From Pseudomonadales bacterium (lineage in GTDB: Bacteria; Pseudomonadota; Gammaproteobacteria; Pseudomonadales; Pseudohongiellaceae), in NCBI GenBank assembly GCA_024234395.1, contig JACKOH010000001.1:577001-641000 (forward strand): a stretch of 64,000 nt of DNA, given 5' to 3'. The notes under the pieces were generated by a model. The model did no database searches. It was not told the origin of the DNA and worked only from the letters and a program-made list of their open reading frames with translations. A program made the position numbers and the translations under genes. Below, piece after piece: positions 26,292 through 34,781 of the stretch (position 1 is its first letter; every line of letters starts with the position of its first letter).

Positions 26292-27161
26292 ATGGAAGCC
26301 ATTGTCAAAGCAAGTGGACTGACCAAATATTACGGAAAGTTCAAGGCCCTGGACGGTATTGACCTGGCAATACCCGCTGGGGCGATCATTGGACTTATCG
26401 GTCCCAACGGGGCAGGAAAAACTACCACCCTCAAGGCACTGTTGGGATTATGTAATTTTGAAGGCCAGCTCTCGGTTGTCGATCGGGATCCACGGGCCGC
26501 CCGTCACAAGCTGATGGAGGATGTCTGTTTTATTGCTGATGTAGGTATCCTGCCTAAATGGATGAAAGTCTGGCAGGCACTCGAATATGTCGCCGGTGTC
26601 CATCCCCGCTTCGATCGGGTTAAGGCGGAGGCATTTCTGGCCACTACCGAAATACAACGCCATAGCAGGATCAAGGCATTGTCCAAGGGCATGGTCACGC
26701 AACTGCATCTGGCCCTGGTTATGGCAATCGATGTCCGCCTGCTGGTTCTGGATGAGCCAACGCTGGGTCTGGATATCATTTACAGGAAGGAATTTTACGA
26801 CCGCCTGCTCAATGATTATTACGACGGTGACAGGACGGTCATCATCAGTACTCACCAGGTGGAGGAGATCGAAACGCTGCTGACCCATCTGGTTTTCATT
26901 GACCGCGGGCGAACTGTTCTGGATCTGCCCATGACCGGTATAGCGGATCAGTTCGTCGAGGTGCTGGTTCGTTCTGAAGACCTTGAGGAGGCGATGAAAT
27001 TGCAGCCTATTCACACCAGAAACCTGCTGGGCAAGAAAGCCTGCCTGTTCGAGAATCGCCCGCGCAGTGAGCTGGCCCGGTTCGGTGAACTGCATACCCC
27101 CGGTGTGTCGGATCTGTTTGTCGCCAAGCTGAGATCGCAGAAGCTGCGGGAGGGGGTGTAG
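26292..27161 (+). CDS. ABC transporter ATP-binding protein
   Basis: A 289-residue ATPase. Walker A is GPNGAGKTT near 38-46, the signature is the degenerate ALSKGMVTQLHLALVMA, Walker B is LLVLDEPTLGLD, and the switch His is in STHQVEEIE. The degenerate signature and the C-terminal extension resemble YtrB/CcmA-like exporters tied to GntR regulators. It pairs with the permease 3 bp downstream. The substrate is unknown; such systems often answer envelope-active compounds. An alternative GTG start lies one codon upstream. Confidence 0.88.
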   Translation: MEAIVKASGLTKYYGKFKALDGIDLAIPAGAIIGLIGPNGAGKTTTLKALLGLCNFEGQLSVVDRDPRAARHKLMEDVCFIADVGILPKWMKVWQALEYVAGVHPRFDRVKAEAFLATTEIQRHSRIKALSKGMVTQLHLALVMAIDVRLLVLDEPTLGLDIIYRKEFYDRLLNDYYDGDRTVIISTHQVEEIETLLTHLVFIDRGRTVLDLPMTGIADQFVEVLVRSEDLEEAMKLQPIHTRNLLGKKACLFENRPRSELARFGELHTPGVSDLFVAKLRSQKLREGV

Positions 27162-27164
27162 TCG

Positions 27165-28016
27165 ATGAACAGTCGGACTTTCGAGCGGTTCATGATACTG
27201 CTGAGACGCGAGTTGTGGGAAAGCAATCGCCTCTTTATCGCCTCACCTGTCGTTCTGGCGGGTCTTATCCTGGTCGCCATGCTGTGGGCATTGCTCCAGA
27301 TTCCCGAACCAATGAAGCGACAGGCGATCCAGCAGATGGAAACCTACCTGCAAGGTGTCAGCCCGTTCCAGGTAATGCCGGTATTCATGGCACCCGCAAT
27401 CCCGTTCGTTATTGTATTGTATGTCTGTGCGGTCATTTATCTGGTCAATGCCCTTTATCATGACCGCCGAGATTCCAGCATTCTGTTCTGGCAGTCCATG
27501 CCGGTTTCCAATCTTGCCACGGTGCTTTCCAAGGTTGTGACCGTCTGCTTCCTGGCGCCACTGTTTGCAGCACTTGCCTGCGGAGTATTGATTCTGTTCT
27601 CAGTGACGGCAATTTCAGTGCTGGCCGCCAGCTACGACAGTGTGATAGCGGGATTCTGGTCGCTGCTTGGTGCCGGCCTGTACAGTATTCTGCTGGTCTA
27701 CCTGACTTCGGTCCTGGGTGCCTTGTGGTTATTTCCCACAATCGGCTGGATTCTGCTTTTTTCTGCCTATGTCAAAAGCCTGCCGTATCTGTGGACCTTT
27801 GGCGCCTTTATTCTGTTGTTATTTATGGAAGACCTTGTTTTTGGAACGCAATTTCTTGCCAATTGGGTGGAAAGTCGTACCAGCAACTACAATTATATTG
27901 TTTTCAGTGTCGGAGACTTTTTTCAACGTCTGCTCAGCTACGATATGCTGATCGGAGTAGCATTTGGGGCTGTGTTGCTGGTCGGGGCGGTGAATATGCG
28001 TCGCTTTGCGGACTGA
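27165..28016 (+). CDS. ABC transporter permease
   Basis: An integral membrane protein of 283 residues with about six helices: one near residue 25-43 (ASPVVLAGLILVAMLWALL), one near 72-92, then a cluster from 115 to the C terminus. The YHDRRDSSILFWQSMPVS cytoplasmic stretch is typical of ABC-2-type permeases partnered with GntR-linked ATPases. The start is 3 bp after the ATPase stop, so the two are co-translated. Substrate unknown. Confidence 0.85.
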   Translation: MNSRTFERFMILLRRELWESNRLFIASPVVLAGLILVAMLWALLQIPEPMKRQAIQQMETYLQGVSPFQVMPVFMAPAIPFVIVLYVCAVIYLVNALYHDRRDSSILFWQSMPVSNLATVLSKVVTVCFLAPLFAALACGVLILFSVTAISVLAASYDSVIAGFWSLLGAGLYSILLVYLTSVLGALWLFPTIGWILLFSAYVKSLPYLWTFGAFILLLFMEDLVFGTQFLANWVESRTSNYNYIVFSVGDFFQRLLSYDMLIGVAFGAVLLVGAVNMRRFAD

Positions 28017-28135
28017 CCATTCCGACGGGCTGGAACAGTAAGGTCGGACTTTTCACATTTAGAAATCCCGAAAATTTTCAGCAAGAAATCTGCGGGAAAT
28101 CCCGGAATAATCAGAGGTTCCTTAGAATAGAGGCT

Positions 28136-28327
28136 ATGATGAATAAAATACTAAGCGTTCTGTTGAAAGACCGTCACCGTTTGTTGCTGGCAACAATCGC
28201 CGCCTATATTGTACTGGTGGTGATAGAAGGCGTGGTAATGGACAGGGAGTCCCGGGTATACACCTTTGAAAATCCGTACTTCGAATTGCAGCTTAACAAC
28301 ATTGAGGAATTTCAATCAAACCACTAA
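28136..28327 (+). CDS. Small single-pass membrane protein downstream of the ABC genes
   Basis: A 63-residue ORF starting with two Met codons (28136, 28139) and preceded by TAGAGG. A charged N terminus (KDRHR) leads into one helix (about residues 17-35), then an acidic, aromatic tail. It lies 119 bp after the permease on the same strand and before the next promoter, so it is probably the last gene of the GntR-ABC operon. No family recognised. Confidence 0.55.
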   Translation: MMNKILSVLLKDRHRLLLATIAAYIVLVVIEGVVMDRESRVYTFENPYFELQLNNIEEFQSNH

Positions 28328-28335
28328 AACATTCG

Positions 28336-28364
28336 TTGACAGCTGTTCATCTTTCCAATAGAGT
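28336..28364 (+). promoter_or_regulatory. Sigma70-type promoter of a short transcript
   Basis: TTGACA (28336-28341), a 17-bp spacer, then TAGAGT (28359-28364). The -35 is a perfect match and the -10 matches four of six positions. A transcript from about 28371 would run through a 42-codon ORF to the terminator ending at 28628, about 258 nt. Confidence 0.55.
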
Positions 28365-28436
28365 CTGCCGCTTCGAACGGTCGACCGGAACTTGGTCTGC
28401 CATTCAGGTGAATCAGTAAAGCAGGCTATTCCGAAT

Positions 28437-28565
28437 ATGAATCAGGTTAAGCAACCGCAGTTCTCACAGACAACTGCTCGTGCGCAGGTTCGCGCGGCGG
28501 CGTTGCGCGCACGCGCGGCCGCGCGTGCGGCAGGCTTACGCCTGTTCGGAGACCCTGGGAACTAG
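28437..28565 (+). CDS. 42-residue Arg/Ala-rich small ORF (possible small RNA instead)
   Basis: The ORF runs from ATG 28437 to TAG 28563-28565. It encodes a Gln-rich start (MNQVKQPQFSQTT), a strongly basic helix of alternating Arg and Ala, and a LRLFGDPGN end. An AGCAGG lies upstream at a slightly long distance. It has its own promoter and a clean terminator, so the unit is real, but whether the product is peptide or RNA is open. The basic amphipathic helix could bind RNA or membranes; this is speculation. Confidence 0.4.
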   Translation: MNQVKQPQFSQTTARAQVRAAALRARAAARAAGLRLFGDPGN

Positions 28566-28589
28566 TCAGTCAAAGCCAATTCGGCAATC

Positions 28590-28628
28590 AAAAAACCTCC
28601 AGTGTCACCGCACTGGAGGTTTTTTTTT
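28590..28628 (+). terminator. Rho-independent terminator
   Basis: CCTCCAGTG (28596-28604) pairs with CACTGGAGG (28611-28619) around TCACCG. It is flanked by six A on the left and nine T on the right (28620-28628), so the stem extends to about 15 bp. A textbook terminator, usable from both sides. Confidence 0.9.
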
Positions 28629-28645
28629 ACCTGCTGATTTTCCTT

Positions 28646-28675
28646 TTACCTGAGGAACAACTTACCTGAGGAACA
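28646..28675 (+). repeat. 16-bp tandem duplication over the GNAT gene ribosome binding site
   Basis: TTACCTGAGGAACA occurs at 28646-28659 and again at 28662-28675, a period of 16 bp. Each copy contains AGGA, so the next gene has two potential Shine-Dalgarno sites. The second is correctly placed seven bases before ATG 28680. Confidence 0.7.
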
Positions 28676-28679
28676 TACC

Positions 28680-29441
28680 ATGAGTGAGCAAGCAATGAAT
28701 CCAGCGATCTGGAACGCCTGGCCGGCTATTGAAGAGAAGCCACTTTCGTATGGCGTGCTTAGATTCTCACAGGGTTACACCAGGCGGGCCAATTCGCTGA
28801 TCGTTAACCCCGGATGCCAGTGTAACTACGCCGAAGTGGTCGCTGATGCCGAAAAATTTTTCTCCGAGCGCGATGTTCCGGTACGTATCTGTCTGTCTTT
28901 TACCAGGTCGATGTCGGGGCTGGACAGGTTTCTTCAGGCGACTGGTTATGAATTGATGTCTCCCTCTCTGGTTATGGGGCGACGCATCGAAGGCGTTACA
29001 GCATCGCTCCCGGACGAAGGCCAGGTGAGGTTGGATGCGGCGAGCTGGCTGGCGGTATACAACAGCATCATTCCGCTACCGGCATCACATCGTGACGCAC
29101 AGCGGCAGATTTTGGCCAGGATCGATGACGAGAATTGTTTTCTTGTCATTGTCGATCATCAGGGAAACCCAGCCGGATGCGCACTGGGAGTTCTGCGTGG
29201 CAGTACTCTTTGCATTTTCAATGTCGCGACGATTCCAGCAAGACGTCGCCAGGGTGTTGGCTGCCGGCTGGTGCAGGGGCTGCTAGACTGGGGTGGTGAA
29301 AACAAGGCTGATCAGGCGCTGTTACAGGTGGCGCAGGCCAATCCTGCAGCGGTGGCTCTGTATCGCAAAATGGGTTTCGAAATCCTGTACCGGTACGGCT
29401 TCAGGGAAAGAGGAGGTATCAGGCTCGACCCGGGAAATTGA
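28680..29441 (+). CDS. GNAT-family N-acetyltransferase
   Basis: A 253-residue protein. The C-terminal acetyl-CoA-binding domain has the motif A strand and loop (VATIPARRRQGVGCRLVQ), and the motif B region ANPAAVALYRKMGFEILYRYGF near the end. The N-terminal 120 residues are a diverged second half, as in two-domain GNATs. The substrate is unknown. It begins a long run of same-strand metabolic genes, but a gap of 120 bp precedes the next one. Confidence 0.82.
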   Translation: MSEQAMNPAIWNAWPAIEEKPLSYGVLRFSQGYTRRANSLIVNPGCQCNYAEVVADAEKFFSERDVPVRICLSFTRSMSGLDRFLQATGYELMSPSLVMGRRIEGVTASLPDEGQVRLDAASWLAVYNSIIPLPASHRDAQRQILARIDDENCFLVIVDHQGNPAGCALGVLRGSTLCIFNVATIPARRRQGVGCRLVQGLLDWGGENKADQALLQVAQANPAAVALYRKMGFEILYRYGFRERGGIRLDPGN

Positions 29442-29561
29442 GTTTGCAGGAAGTCCGGGTGGACCGGATGAGCATGTTGCCCGGCTTTGTTGTCAGGCCG
29501 CGTTGCAGCCTTATGAGGAATTAGAGGTTCCTTGGAAAATCAGAACCAGAAAGGTAACAGC

Positions 29562-30866
29562 ATGAACTGTATAGAAACTGATAACAACTACGCCATTCAA
29601 TTCAGCGATCGTCAGAACCTGATCATTGATCGGGGCTTTGGAACCGAAGTCTGGGACCCACTGGGAGGCCGGTATCTGGATTTTACTTCCGGCTGGGGTG
29701 TCAGCTGTCTTGGACATGGTAATCCCGTAATAATTGATGCTCTGATATCGCAGGCGTCCAGGGTTATGCAGAATCCCAATTCCGGATTTACCTATTCGCC
29801 GTCAAGGTCCAGGTTACTTGAGGTGTTGCAACCCCTGCTGCCCGGCAACCTGGCCAGGTTGTTCTTCGTCAATAGCGGAGCGGAGGCCAACGACCTGGCT
29901 CTGAAACTGGCCAGGAAAATAAGTGGTCGTAAGCGGGTTGTATCCACACTCGGTTCTTTCCACGGCAGAACCTTCAATACGCTTTCGGTTACCGGCGGAC
30001 CGGAAAACCAGCGCCGTTTCAGCAGTGAATCTCCGGCTACCGATTTTGTGCGCTACGGTGAATTTTCGGCACTGGTCAAAGCCGTGAGTGATGAAACTGC
30101 GGCGGTAATTCTGGAACCTGTACAGGGAGAGGGCGGTGTCCGCCTGCCGCCACCCGGTTATCTGGAGCGGGTAACTGAATTGTGCCGGAAAAAGTCGATC
30201 TTCCTGATTATTGACGAGATCCAGACGGGATTCTGCAGGACCGGCAAAATGTTTGCCATTGAGCATGGCGGAGCGGCAATCCGGCCGGACTTCATGACCA
30301 TGGGGAAGGGCCTGGCGGGAGGATTCCCGATGGCGGCGCTGGCAGTTACCGGCCAGGTGGCGGAACAAATTCAGAAAGGTGATCATGGTGGAACATTCTG
30401 TGGTAATCCACTGGGTTGTGCTGTTGCCGCCGCGGTTGTCGATTTTCTGGCTGCCAATCAGATCGGAGAGCAGGTTACTTCCCGGGGCGTCGAATTGCTG
30501 GCGGGTTTGAACGCATTGCGACGCAGCTTTCCCGGGTTGATCCGGGAAGCCAGGGGAACAGGCTTACTCACCGCCATCGAACTGGTTGCCGAAGATCAGG
30601 TCTGGGAGCTAACCCGGCACTGCCAGGAGCAGGGATTGCTGGTAACCCCTACCCGCAACGGAATTGTCAGATTGATTCCGGATCTGTTGGTCTCGAGCCA
30701 GCATATCAGTGAGGCATTAAGTATTCTCGAGGGGGCCTTACAGCGGTTGGGTTCGCGGGTTGCTGCTGCTTCCCCTGCTGGGATAGACTGCGGATCACAT
30801 TTCCGATTTGGTGGGGATAATAATGAAAAATACCCGAGTACTGCTGGCCAGGCGGCCGGTCGGTGA
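29562..30866 (+). CDS. Class III pyridoxal-phosphate aminotransferase (ArgD-like)
   Basis: A 434-residue enzyme related to acetylornithine/ornithine aminotransferases. Visible features are the FTSGWGVSCLGHGNP opening, NSGAEANDLALKLAR, the FHGRTFNTLSVTG stretch, the cofactor Asp in IIDEIQTGFCRTG, and the Schiff-base Lys in MTMGKGLAGGFPMAA. The ATG at 29562 follows AAGG eight bases upstream. The conserved fold ends near LEGALQRLG; about 35 extra residues follow and overlap the next gene by 44 bp. No other arginine gene is near, so the in vivo substrate may differ. Confidence 0.85.
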   Translation: MNCIETDNNYAIQFSDRQNLIIDRGFGTEVWDPLGGRYLDFTSGWGVSCLGHGNPVIIDALISQASRVMQNPNSGFTYSPSRSRLLEVLQPLLPGNLARLFFVNSGAEANDLALKLARKISGRKRVVSTLGSFHGRTFNTLSVTGGPENQRRFSSESPATDFVRYGEFSALVKAVSDETAAVILEPVQGEGGVRLPPPGYLERVTELCRKKSIFLIIDEIQTGFCRTGKMFAIEHGGAAIRPDFMTMGKGLAGGFPMAALAVTGQVAEQIQKGDHGGTFCGNPLGCAVAAAVVDFLAANQIGEQVTSRGVELLAGLNALRRSFPGLIREARGTGLLTAIELVAEDQVWELTRHCQEQGLLVTPTRNGIVRLIPDLLVSSQHISEALSILEGALQRLGSRVAAASPAGIDCGSHFRFGGDNNEKYPSTAGQAAGR

Positions 30867-31839
30867 ACCTGACGACAGCTGTTTTCAAATCGAACAGGTC
30901 GATGTTCCTGAATTACGGGATAACCAGGTTCTCATCAAGGTGTTATGGCTGTCGCTGGACCCGTATATGCGGGGCCGGATGAATGACGTCAAGTCTTATG
31001 CCGAACCACTTCAGATTGGTGACGTGATGATCGGTGAAAGCGCCGGTGTAGTCATCCGAACCACCTGTCCCGACTATGTACCCGGCGACTATGTTTGTGC
31101 TCATCAGGGCTGGCAGACCATGCTGGTGGTAGACGGAAATTCACCCAGGCTGATGAAGGTGGATCTGAACAATGGCAGCCTGTCGGCGCACCTGGGGGTG
31201 GTGGGCATGCCGGGCAGAACGGCCTACTTCGGGCTGCTTGAAGTGGGTAAACCCAAAGCCGGAGAGACACTGGTGGTCGCGGCCGCTTCGGGAGCGGTTG
31301 GCTCAGTAGTGGGTCAGATCGCCAGAATCAAGGGGCTGCGTGCCGTAGGCATCGCCGGGGGGCCGGAAAAGTGCCGCTATGTCAGGGAAGAACTCAAGTT
31401 TGACGAATGCATTGATTACAAGTCGGAAAACTGGCAGGAAAAACTTGCCAGTGCCTGTCCGGACGGGGTAGATATTTATTTCGAAAATGTGGGTGGAGAG
31501 GTCACCAGGGCGGTGGCACCTCTTCTCAATGAGGGGGCAAGAGTCCCTATTTGTGGATATGTCTCCAATTACAATGACGAGGATATTACTGCCGCAGAAA
31601 CTCCATTTGATATTCTGAAGAAACTTGATCCGGTTCCGGAACATCGCTTCTTCGTAGTAACCGAGTGGATGGATCGCTGGATTCAGGCCACCAGGCAACT
31701 GGGAACCTGGGTCAGTGAAGGCAAGATCAAATATCGGGAATCAATTGGAGACGGAATAGAGAATGCTCCCGAGCTGTTTCGCGGTATGCTGAAAGGCAGG
31801 AATTTTGGCAAGCAGCTTGTAAGAATCGCTGAAGAGTAG
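30823..31839 (+). CDS. NADP-dependent oxidoreductase, zinc-free MDR family
   Basis: A 338-residue member of the group of leukotriene B4 dehydrogenase and curcumin reductase CurA, which reduce C=C bonds of enones. Family signatures are LSLDPYMRGRM, the cofactor loop AAASGAVGSVVGQIARIKG, and the NVGGEVTRAV segment. The zinc ligands of alcohol dehydrogenases are absent. The ATG at 30823 has GTGGGGA upstream and lies inside the aminotransferase frame. It is 5 bp before the next SDR gene. Confidence 0.87.
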   Translation: MKNTRVLLARRPVGEPDDSCFQIEQVDVPELRDNQVLIKVLWLSLDPYMRGRMNDVKSYAEPLQIGDVMIGESAGVVIRTTCPDYVPGDYVCAHQGWQTMLVVDGNSPRLMKVDLNNGSLSAHLGVVGMPGRTAYFGLLEVGKPKAGETLVVAAASGAVGSVVGQIARIKGLRAVGIAGGPEKCRYVREELKFDECIDYKSENWQEKLASACPDGVDIYFENVGGEVTRAVAPLLNEGARVPICGYVSNYNDEDITAAETPFDILKKLDPVPEHRFFVVTEWMDRWIQATRQLGTWVSEGKIKYRESIGDGIENAPELFRGMLKGRNFGKQLVRIAEE

Positions 31840-31844
31840 TGATC

Positions 31845-32678
31845 ATGCAGGAGGACTTCAAACTCGGTCAGCTGTTTTCGGTACAGGGCAAGAGTGCACT
31901 GATTACCGGTGGCTCGAGCGGTCTCGGTTTCAACATGGCCAAGGGCTTGTTGCAAAACGGGGTCAGGGTAATCATAGCATCCCGTAGTCGTGGCAAGTGT
32001 GACAGTGCCCTGGCCGAATTACAGGAGTTTGGTAACTGTATAGCAATTTGCGCCGATGTCACAGACCGGGAACAGCGCCGGCGTCTGGTATCCCAGGTCG
32101 GTGAACTGGAAGCTGGAAACGGGCTGAATATTCTCATCAACAATGCCGGCACCAATTGGGGCGCAAGCCTCGAGGATTATCCCGACCAGGGATTCGAAAA
32201 GGTGGTGAACACCAATCTCAACGCGGTATTTTCCCTGACCCGGGACCTGGTGCCTCTATTGGCGAAAGCAGGCACAATCGAGGACCCGGCGCGGATAATC
32301 AACATCGGTTCCATGGACGGCCTGCAGGTCCCGGTTGTGCAGCGGGTTCCAACCTTTGCCTACTCGGCCAGCAAGGCGGCACTGCATCACCTCACCCGGG
32401 CGCTGGCAGTGGATCTCGCCAGCCGGCATATTACCGTCAATGCCGTGGCGCCGGGTTTCTTCGAGTCGAAGATGACCGATCATGTGCTGGCAAATTATCG
32501 TCAGGATATCGAAGCTGATTGTCCACTGGGGCGAATCGGCCAGCCGGCGGAAATAGTCGGCATAATAGTGTATCTGGCCTCCCGTGCCGGTAATTATACC
32601 AATGGCACGGTAATACCGGTGGACGGTGGTACCAGCATCAGCAAAGGAGCCAGACCCTGGTCGGGATCTGCACCCTGA
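31845..32678 (+). CDS. Short-chain dehydrogenase/reductase
   Basis: A 277-residue SDR. The NAD(P) loop TGGSSGLGFNMA follows a short N terminus. The NAG-type strand is ILINNAGTNWG. The catalytic Ser is in INIGSMDG and Tyr/Lys are in YSASKAA. The C-terminal end is GTVIPVDGGTSIS. The ATG at 31845 was preferred to a GTG at 31839 that overlaps the previous stop. The substrate cannot be read, but the run of oxidoreductases with an acyl-CoA dehydrogenase suggests acyl or hydroxy-acid catabolism. Confidence 0.88.
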   Translation: MQEDFKLGQLFSVQGKSALITGGSSGLGFNMAKGLLQNGVRVIIASRSRGKCDSALAELQEFGNCIAICADVTDREQRRRLVSQVGELEAGNGLNILINNAGTNWGASLEDYPDQGFEKVVNTNLNAVFSLTRDLVPLLAKAGTIEDPARIINIGSMDGLQVPVVQRVPTFAYSASKAALHHLTRALAVDLASRHITVNAVAPGFFESKMTDHVLANYRQDIEADCPLGRIGQPAEIVGIIVYLASRAGNYTNGTVIPVDGGTSISKGARPWSGSAP

Positions 32679-32750
32679 GCCAGGTCTGCGTGCGGATATT
32701 CTAATCTGGAATGAAAGATATAAATAATGGATTTATCCAGAGGGGGGAGC

Positions 32751-33515
32751 ATGAATCTATTCGATCTGACTGGTAAAGTTGCACTGATTACCGGTTCGAC
32801 CAAGGGGATTGGCAAGGCGATTGCGGTCCGCATGGCCGAACACGGCGCCAGAGTGGTAATCTCAAGCCGTAATCAGGAGGCCTGTGATGAAGTGGCGGCG
32901 GAGATTCGCGAACAGGGCGGGGATGCCATCGCCATAGCCTGTAACATAAACTACAAGGAACAGTTGGAGAATCTTACTGTACGGACAGTTGACCAGCTTG
33001 GGCCCATCGACATTCTGGTCTGCAATGCCGCACTGAATCCCTACTATGGTCCGATACAGGATATTCCGGACGGCGCTTTTGACAAGATTATGCATGCCAA
33101 CATCGGCAGCGTGCACCGACTCTGTCAACTGGCGATTCCCGGGATGGCGGAAAGAGGGGGAGGCGCCGTGGTGATTGTCTCCTCAATTGGTGGTTTGAAA
33201 GGAACCGATAAACTTGGCGCCTACGCGATTTCCAAAGCAGCCGATATGCAGATTGCCCGTAATCTGGCAGTCGAGTGGGGGCCGAAGAATGTGCGGGTCA
33301 ACTGCATAGCCCCCGGGTTGGTCCGAACCGATTTCGCCCGCGCCCTGTGGGAGAATCCTGATACCTACGCCGCTACCGTCAAACACTATCCATTGCGGCG
33401 GATAGGTGAACCCGATGAAATTGCCGGTGCCGCCGTGTTTCTCGCTTCCGCAGCTGGAAGTTTTACCACAGGTCAAACGCTGGTCGTGGATGGTGGTGGT
33501 ACAATTGCCAGCTGA
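32751..33515 (+). CDS. Short-chain dehydrogenase/reductase
   Basis: A second SDR of 254 residues, starting at ATG 32751 behind a very strong AGGGGGGAG Shine-Dalgarno; an ATG at 32727 is rejected. Cofactor loop TGSTKGIGKAIA, strand ILVCNAALNP, catalytic Ser in VIVSSIGG, Tyr/Lys in YAISKAA, and the closing TTGQTLVVDGGGT. It is diverged from the neighbouring SDR, so this is not a recent duplication. It sits 42 bp before the acyl-CoA dehydrogenase gene. Confidence 0.88.
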   Translation: MNLFDLTGKVALITGSTKGIGKAIAVRMAEHGARVVISSRNQEACDEVAAEIREQGGDAIAIACNINYKEQLENLTVRTVDQLGPIDILVCNAALNPYYGPIQDIPDGAFDKIMHANIGSVHRLCQLAIPGMAERGGGAVVIVSSIGGLKGTDKLGAYAISKAADMQIARNLAVEWGPKNVRVNCIAPGLVRTDFARALWENPDTYAATVKHYPLRRIGEPDEIAGAAVFLASAAGSFTTGQTLVVDGGGTIAS

Positions 33516-33557
33516 ATCCGCGGCAAGTACAGAATTCGAGACTGAGGAATATTCGAC

Positions 33558-34781
33558 ATGATGAATCTGGGGCTGTCCGATGAGATGGCGGAAATCAGGG
33601 ATAAAATCCGTACTTTCGTGGCCGAGAAAGTCGCAGCAGTGGAGCAGGAATATCAGGATCAGGTCAGCGTGGGGGATCGCTGGTCGCACACTCCGCGTCA
33701 GGAGGAAATTCTTAACGGCCTGAAGGACGAGGCGCGTCGCATGGGGCTGTGGAATTTTTTCCTCCCGGAAAGTCAGGGCGGCGCCGGCATTACCAATCTG
33801 GAATATGCGCACCTGGCGGAGATCATGGGGCGTAGCAGGCTTGCATCTGAAGCCTTCAACTGCAGCGCACCGGACACCGGCAATATGGAAGTGCTGGAAC
33901 GCTATGGGTCTGAACAGCAGAAGGAACAGTGGCTGAAGCCGCTGCTGGCCGGTGAGATCCGCTCAGCTTTCGCCATGACCGAGCCGGGAGTCGCCTCCTC
34001 GGATGCCACCAATATCTGCACTTCAGCGGTGCTCGATGGCGACGAATGGGTGATAAACGGCGAGAAATTCTATATATCCGGCGCCGGAGACGCCCGCTGC
34101 AAGATCATGATCGTCATGGTGATCACCGATCCCGATGCACCCAAGTACAATCGCCAGTCACAGATTCTGGTGCCGACCGCTACCGAAGGGGTGGAGATCG
34201 TGCGCCCCATGGAGGTGTTCGGTCATGACGATGCGCCGCACGGGCACATGCATATCAAGTTTCACAATGTCCGGGTACCAAAGGCCAATATTATTCTGGG
34301 CCGGGGACGCGGATTCGAGATTTCACAGGGGCGGTTGGGTCCGGGGCGAATTCACCATTGCATGCGCTCGATCGGGGCCGCGGAAAAAGCCCTGGAACTG
34401 ATGTGTCGGCGTGCGCTCAGTCGTGAGGCATTCGGTCGGCCCCTGGCAGAGCTGGGTGGTAACTACGACGTGATAGCAGACAGCCGTATTGAAATCGATA
34501 TGTGCCGACTGCTGGTGCTGCGGGCTGCCTATCTGATGGATACCATCGGCAACAAGGCAGCACGGGATGCGATTTCGCAGATCAAGGTGGCGGTTCCCAA
34601 TATGGCACTGCGAGTAATTGACCGGGCTATCCAGATTCATGGAGCGGCCGGTGTTTCGCAGGATTTCCCGCTGGCAGCGTTATGGACCAGCCAGAGGACC
34701 CTGAGACTGGCTGATGGTCCTGATGAGGTTCACCGGCGCGTTGTCGCGCGCAAGGAACTGGCCAGATACAACACCCGTTGA
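33558..34781 (+). CDS. Acyl-CoA dehydrogenase
   Basis: An FAD-dependent enzyme of 407 residues that oxidises acyl-CoA to the 2-enoyl form. The three-domain layout shows AFAMTEPGVASSDATN (FAD/substrate loop), WVINGEKFYISGAGD, and the C-terminal helical domain with REAFGRPLAELGG and QIHGAAGVSQDFPLA. The DGPDEVHRR motif near the end is typical of the ACAD10/11-like group, which handles long or 4-hydroxy chains. This subgroup placement is inference. Its stop overlaps the TTG start of the glycosyltransferase. Confidence 0.9.
   Translation: MMNLGLSDEMAEIRDKIRTFVAEKVAAVEQEYQDQVSVGDRWSHTPRQEEILNGLKDEARRMGLWNFFLPESQGGAGITNLEYAHLAEIMGRSRLASEAFNCSAPDTGNMEVLERYGSEQQKEQWLKPLLAGEIRSAFAMTEPGVASSDATNICTSAVLDGDEWVINGEKFYISGAGDARCKIMIVMVITDPDAPKYNRQSQILVPTATEGVEIVRPMEVFGHDDAPHGHMHIKFHNVRVPKANIILGRGRGFEISQGRLGPGRIHHCMRSIGAAEKALELMCRRALSREAFGRPLAELGGNYDVIADSRIEIDMCRLLVLRAAYLMDTIGNKAARDAISQIKVAVPNMALRVIDRAIQIHGAAGVSQDFPLAALWTSQRTLRLADGPDEVHRRVVARKELARYNTR

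Noticed and set aside
28115..29535. Recurrent AGAGGTTCCT motif (28113, 29523, 58314)
   Set aside because: Only about ten bases, inconsistent positions relative to genes, and one copy is simply the end of ilvD; too short to claim as a repeat family.
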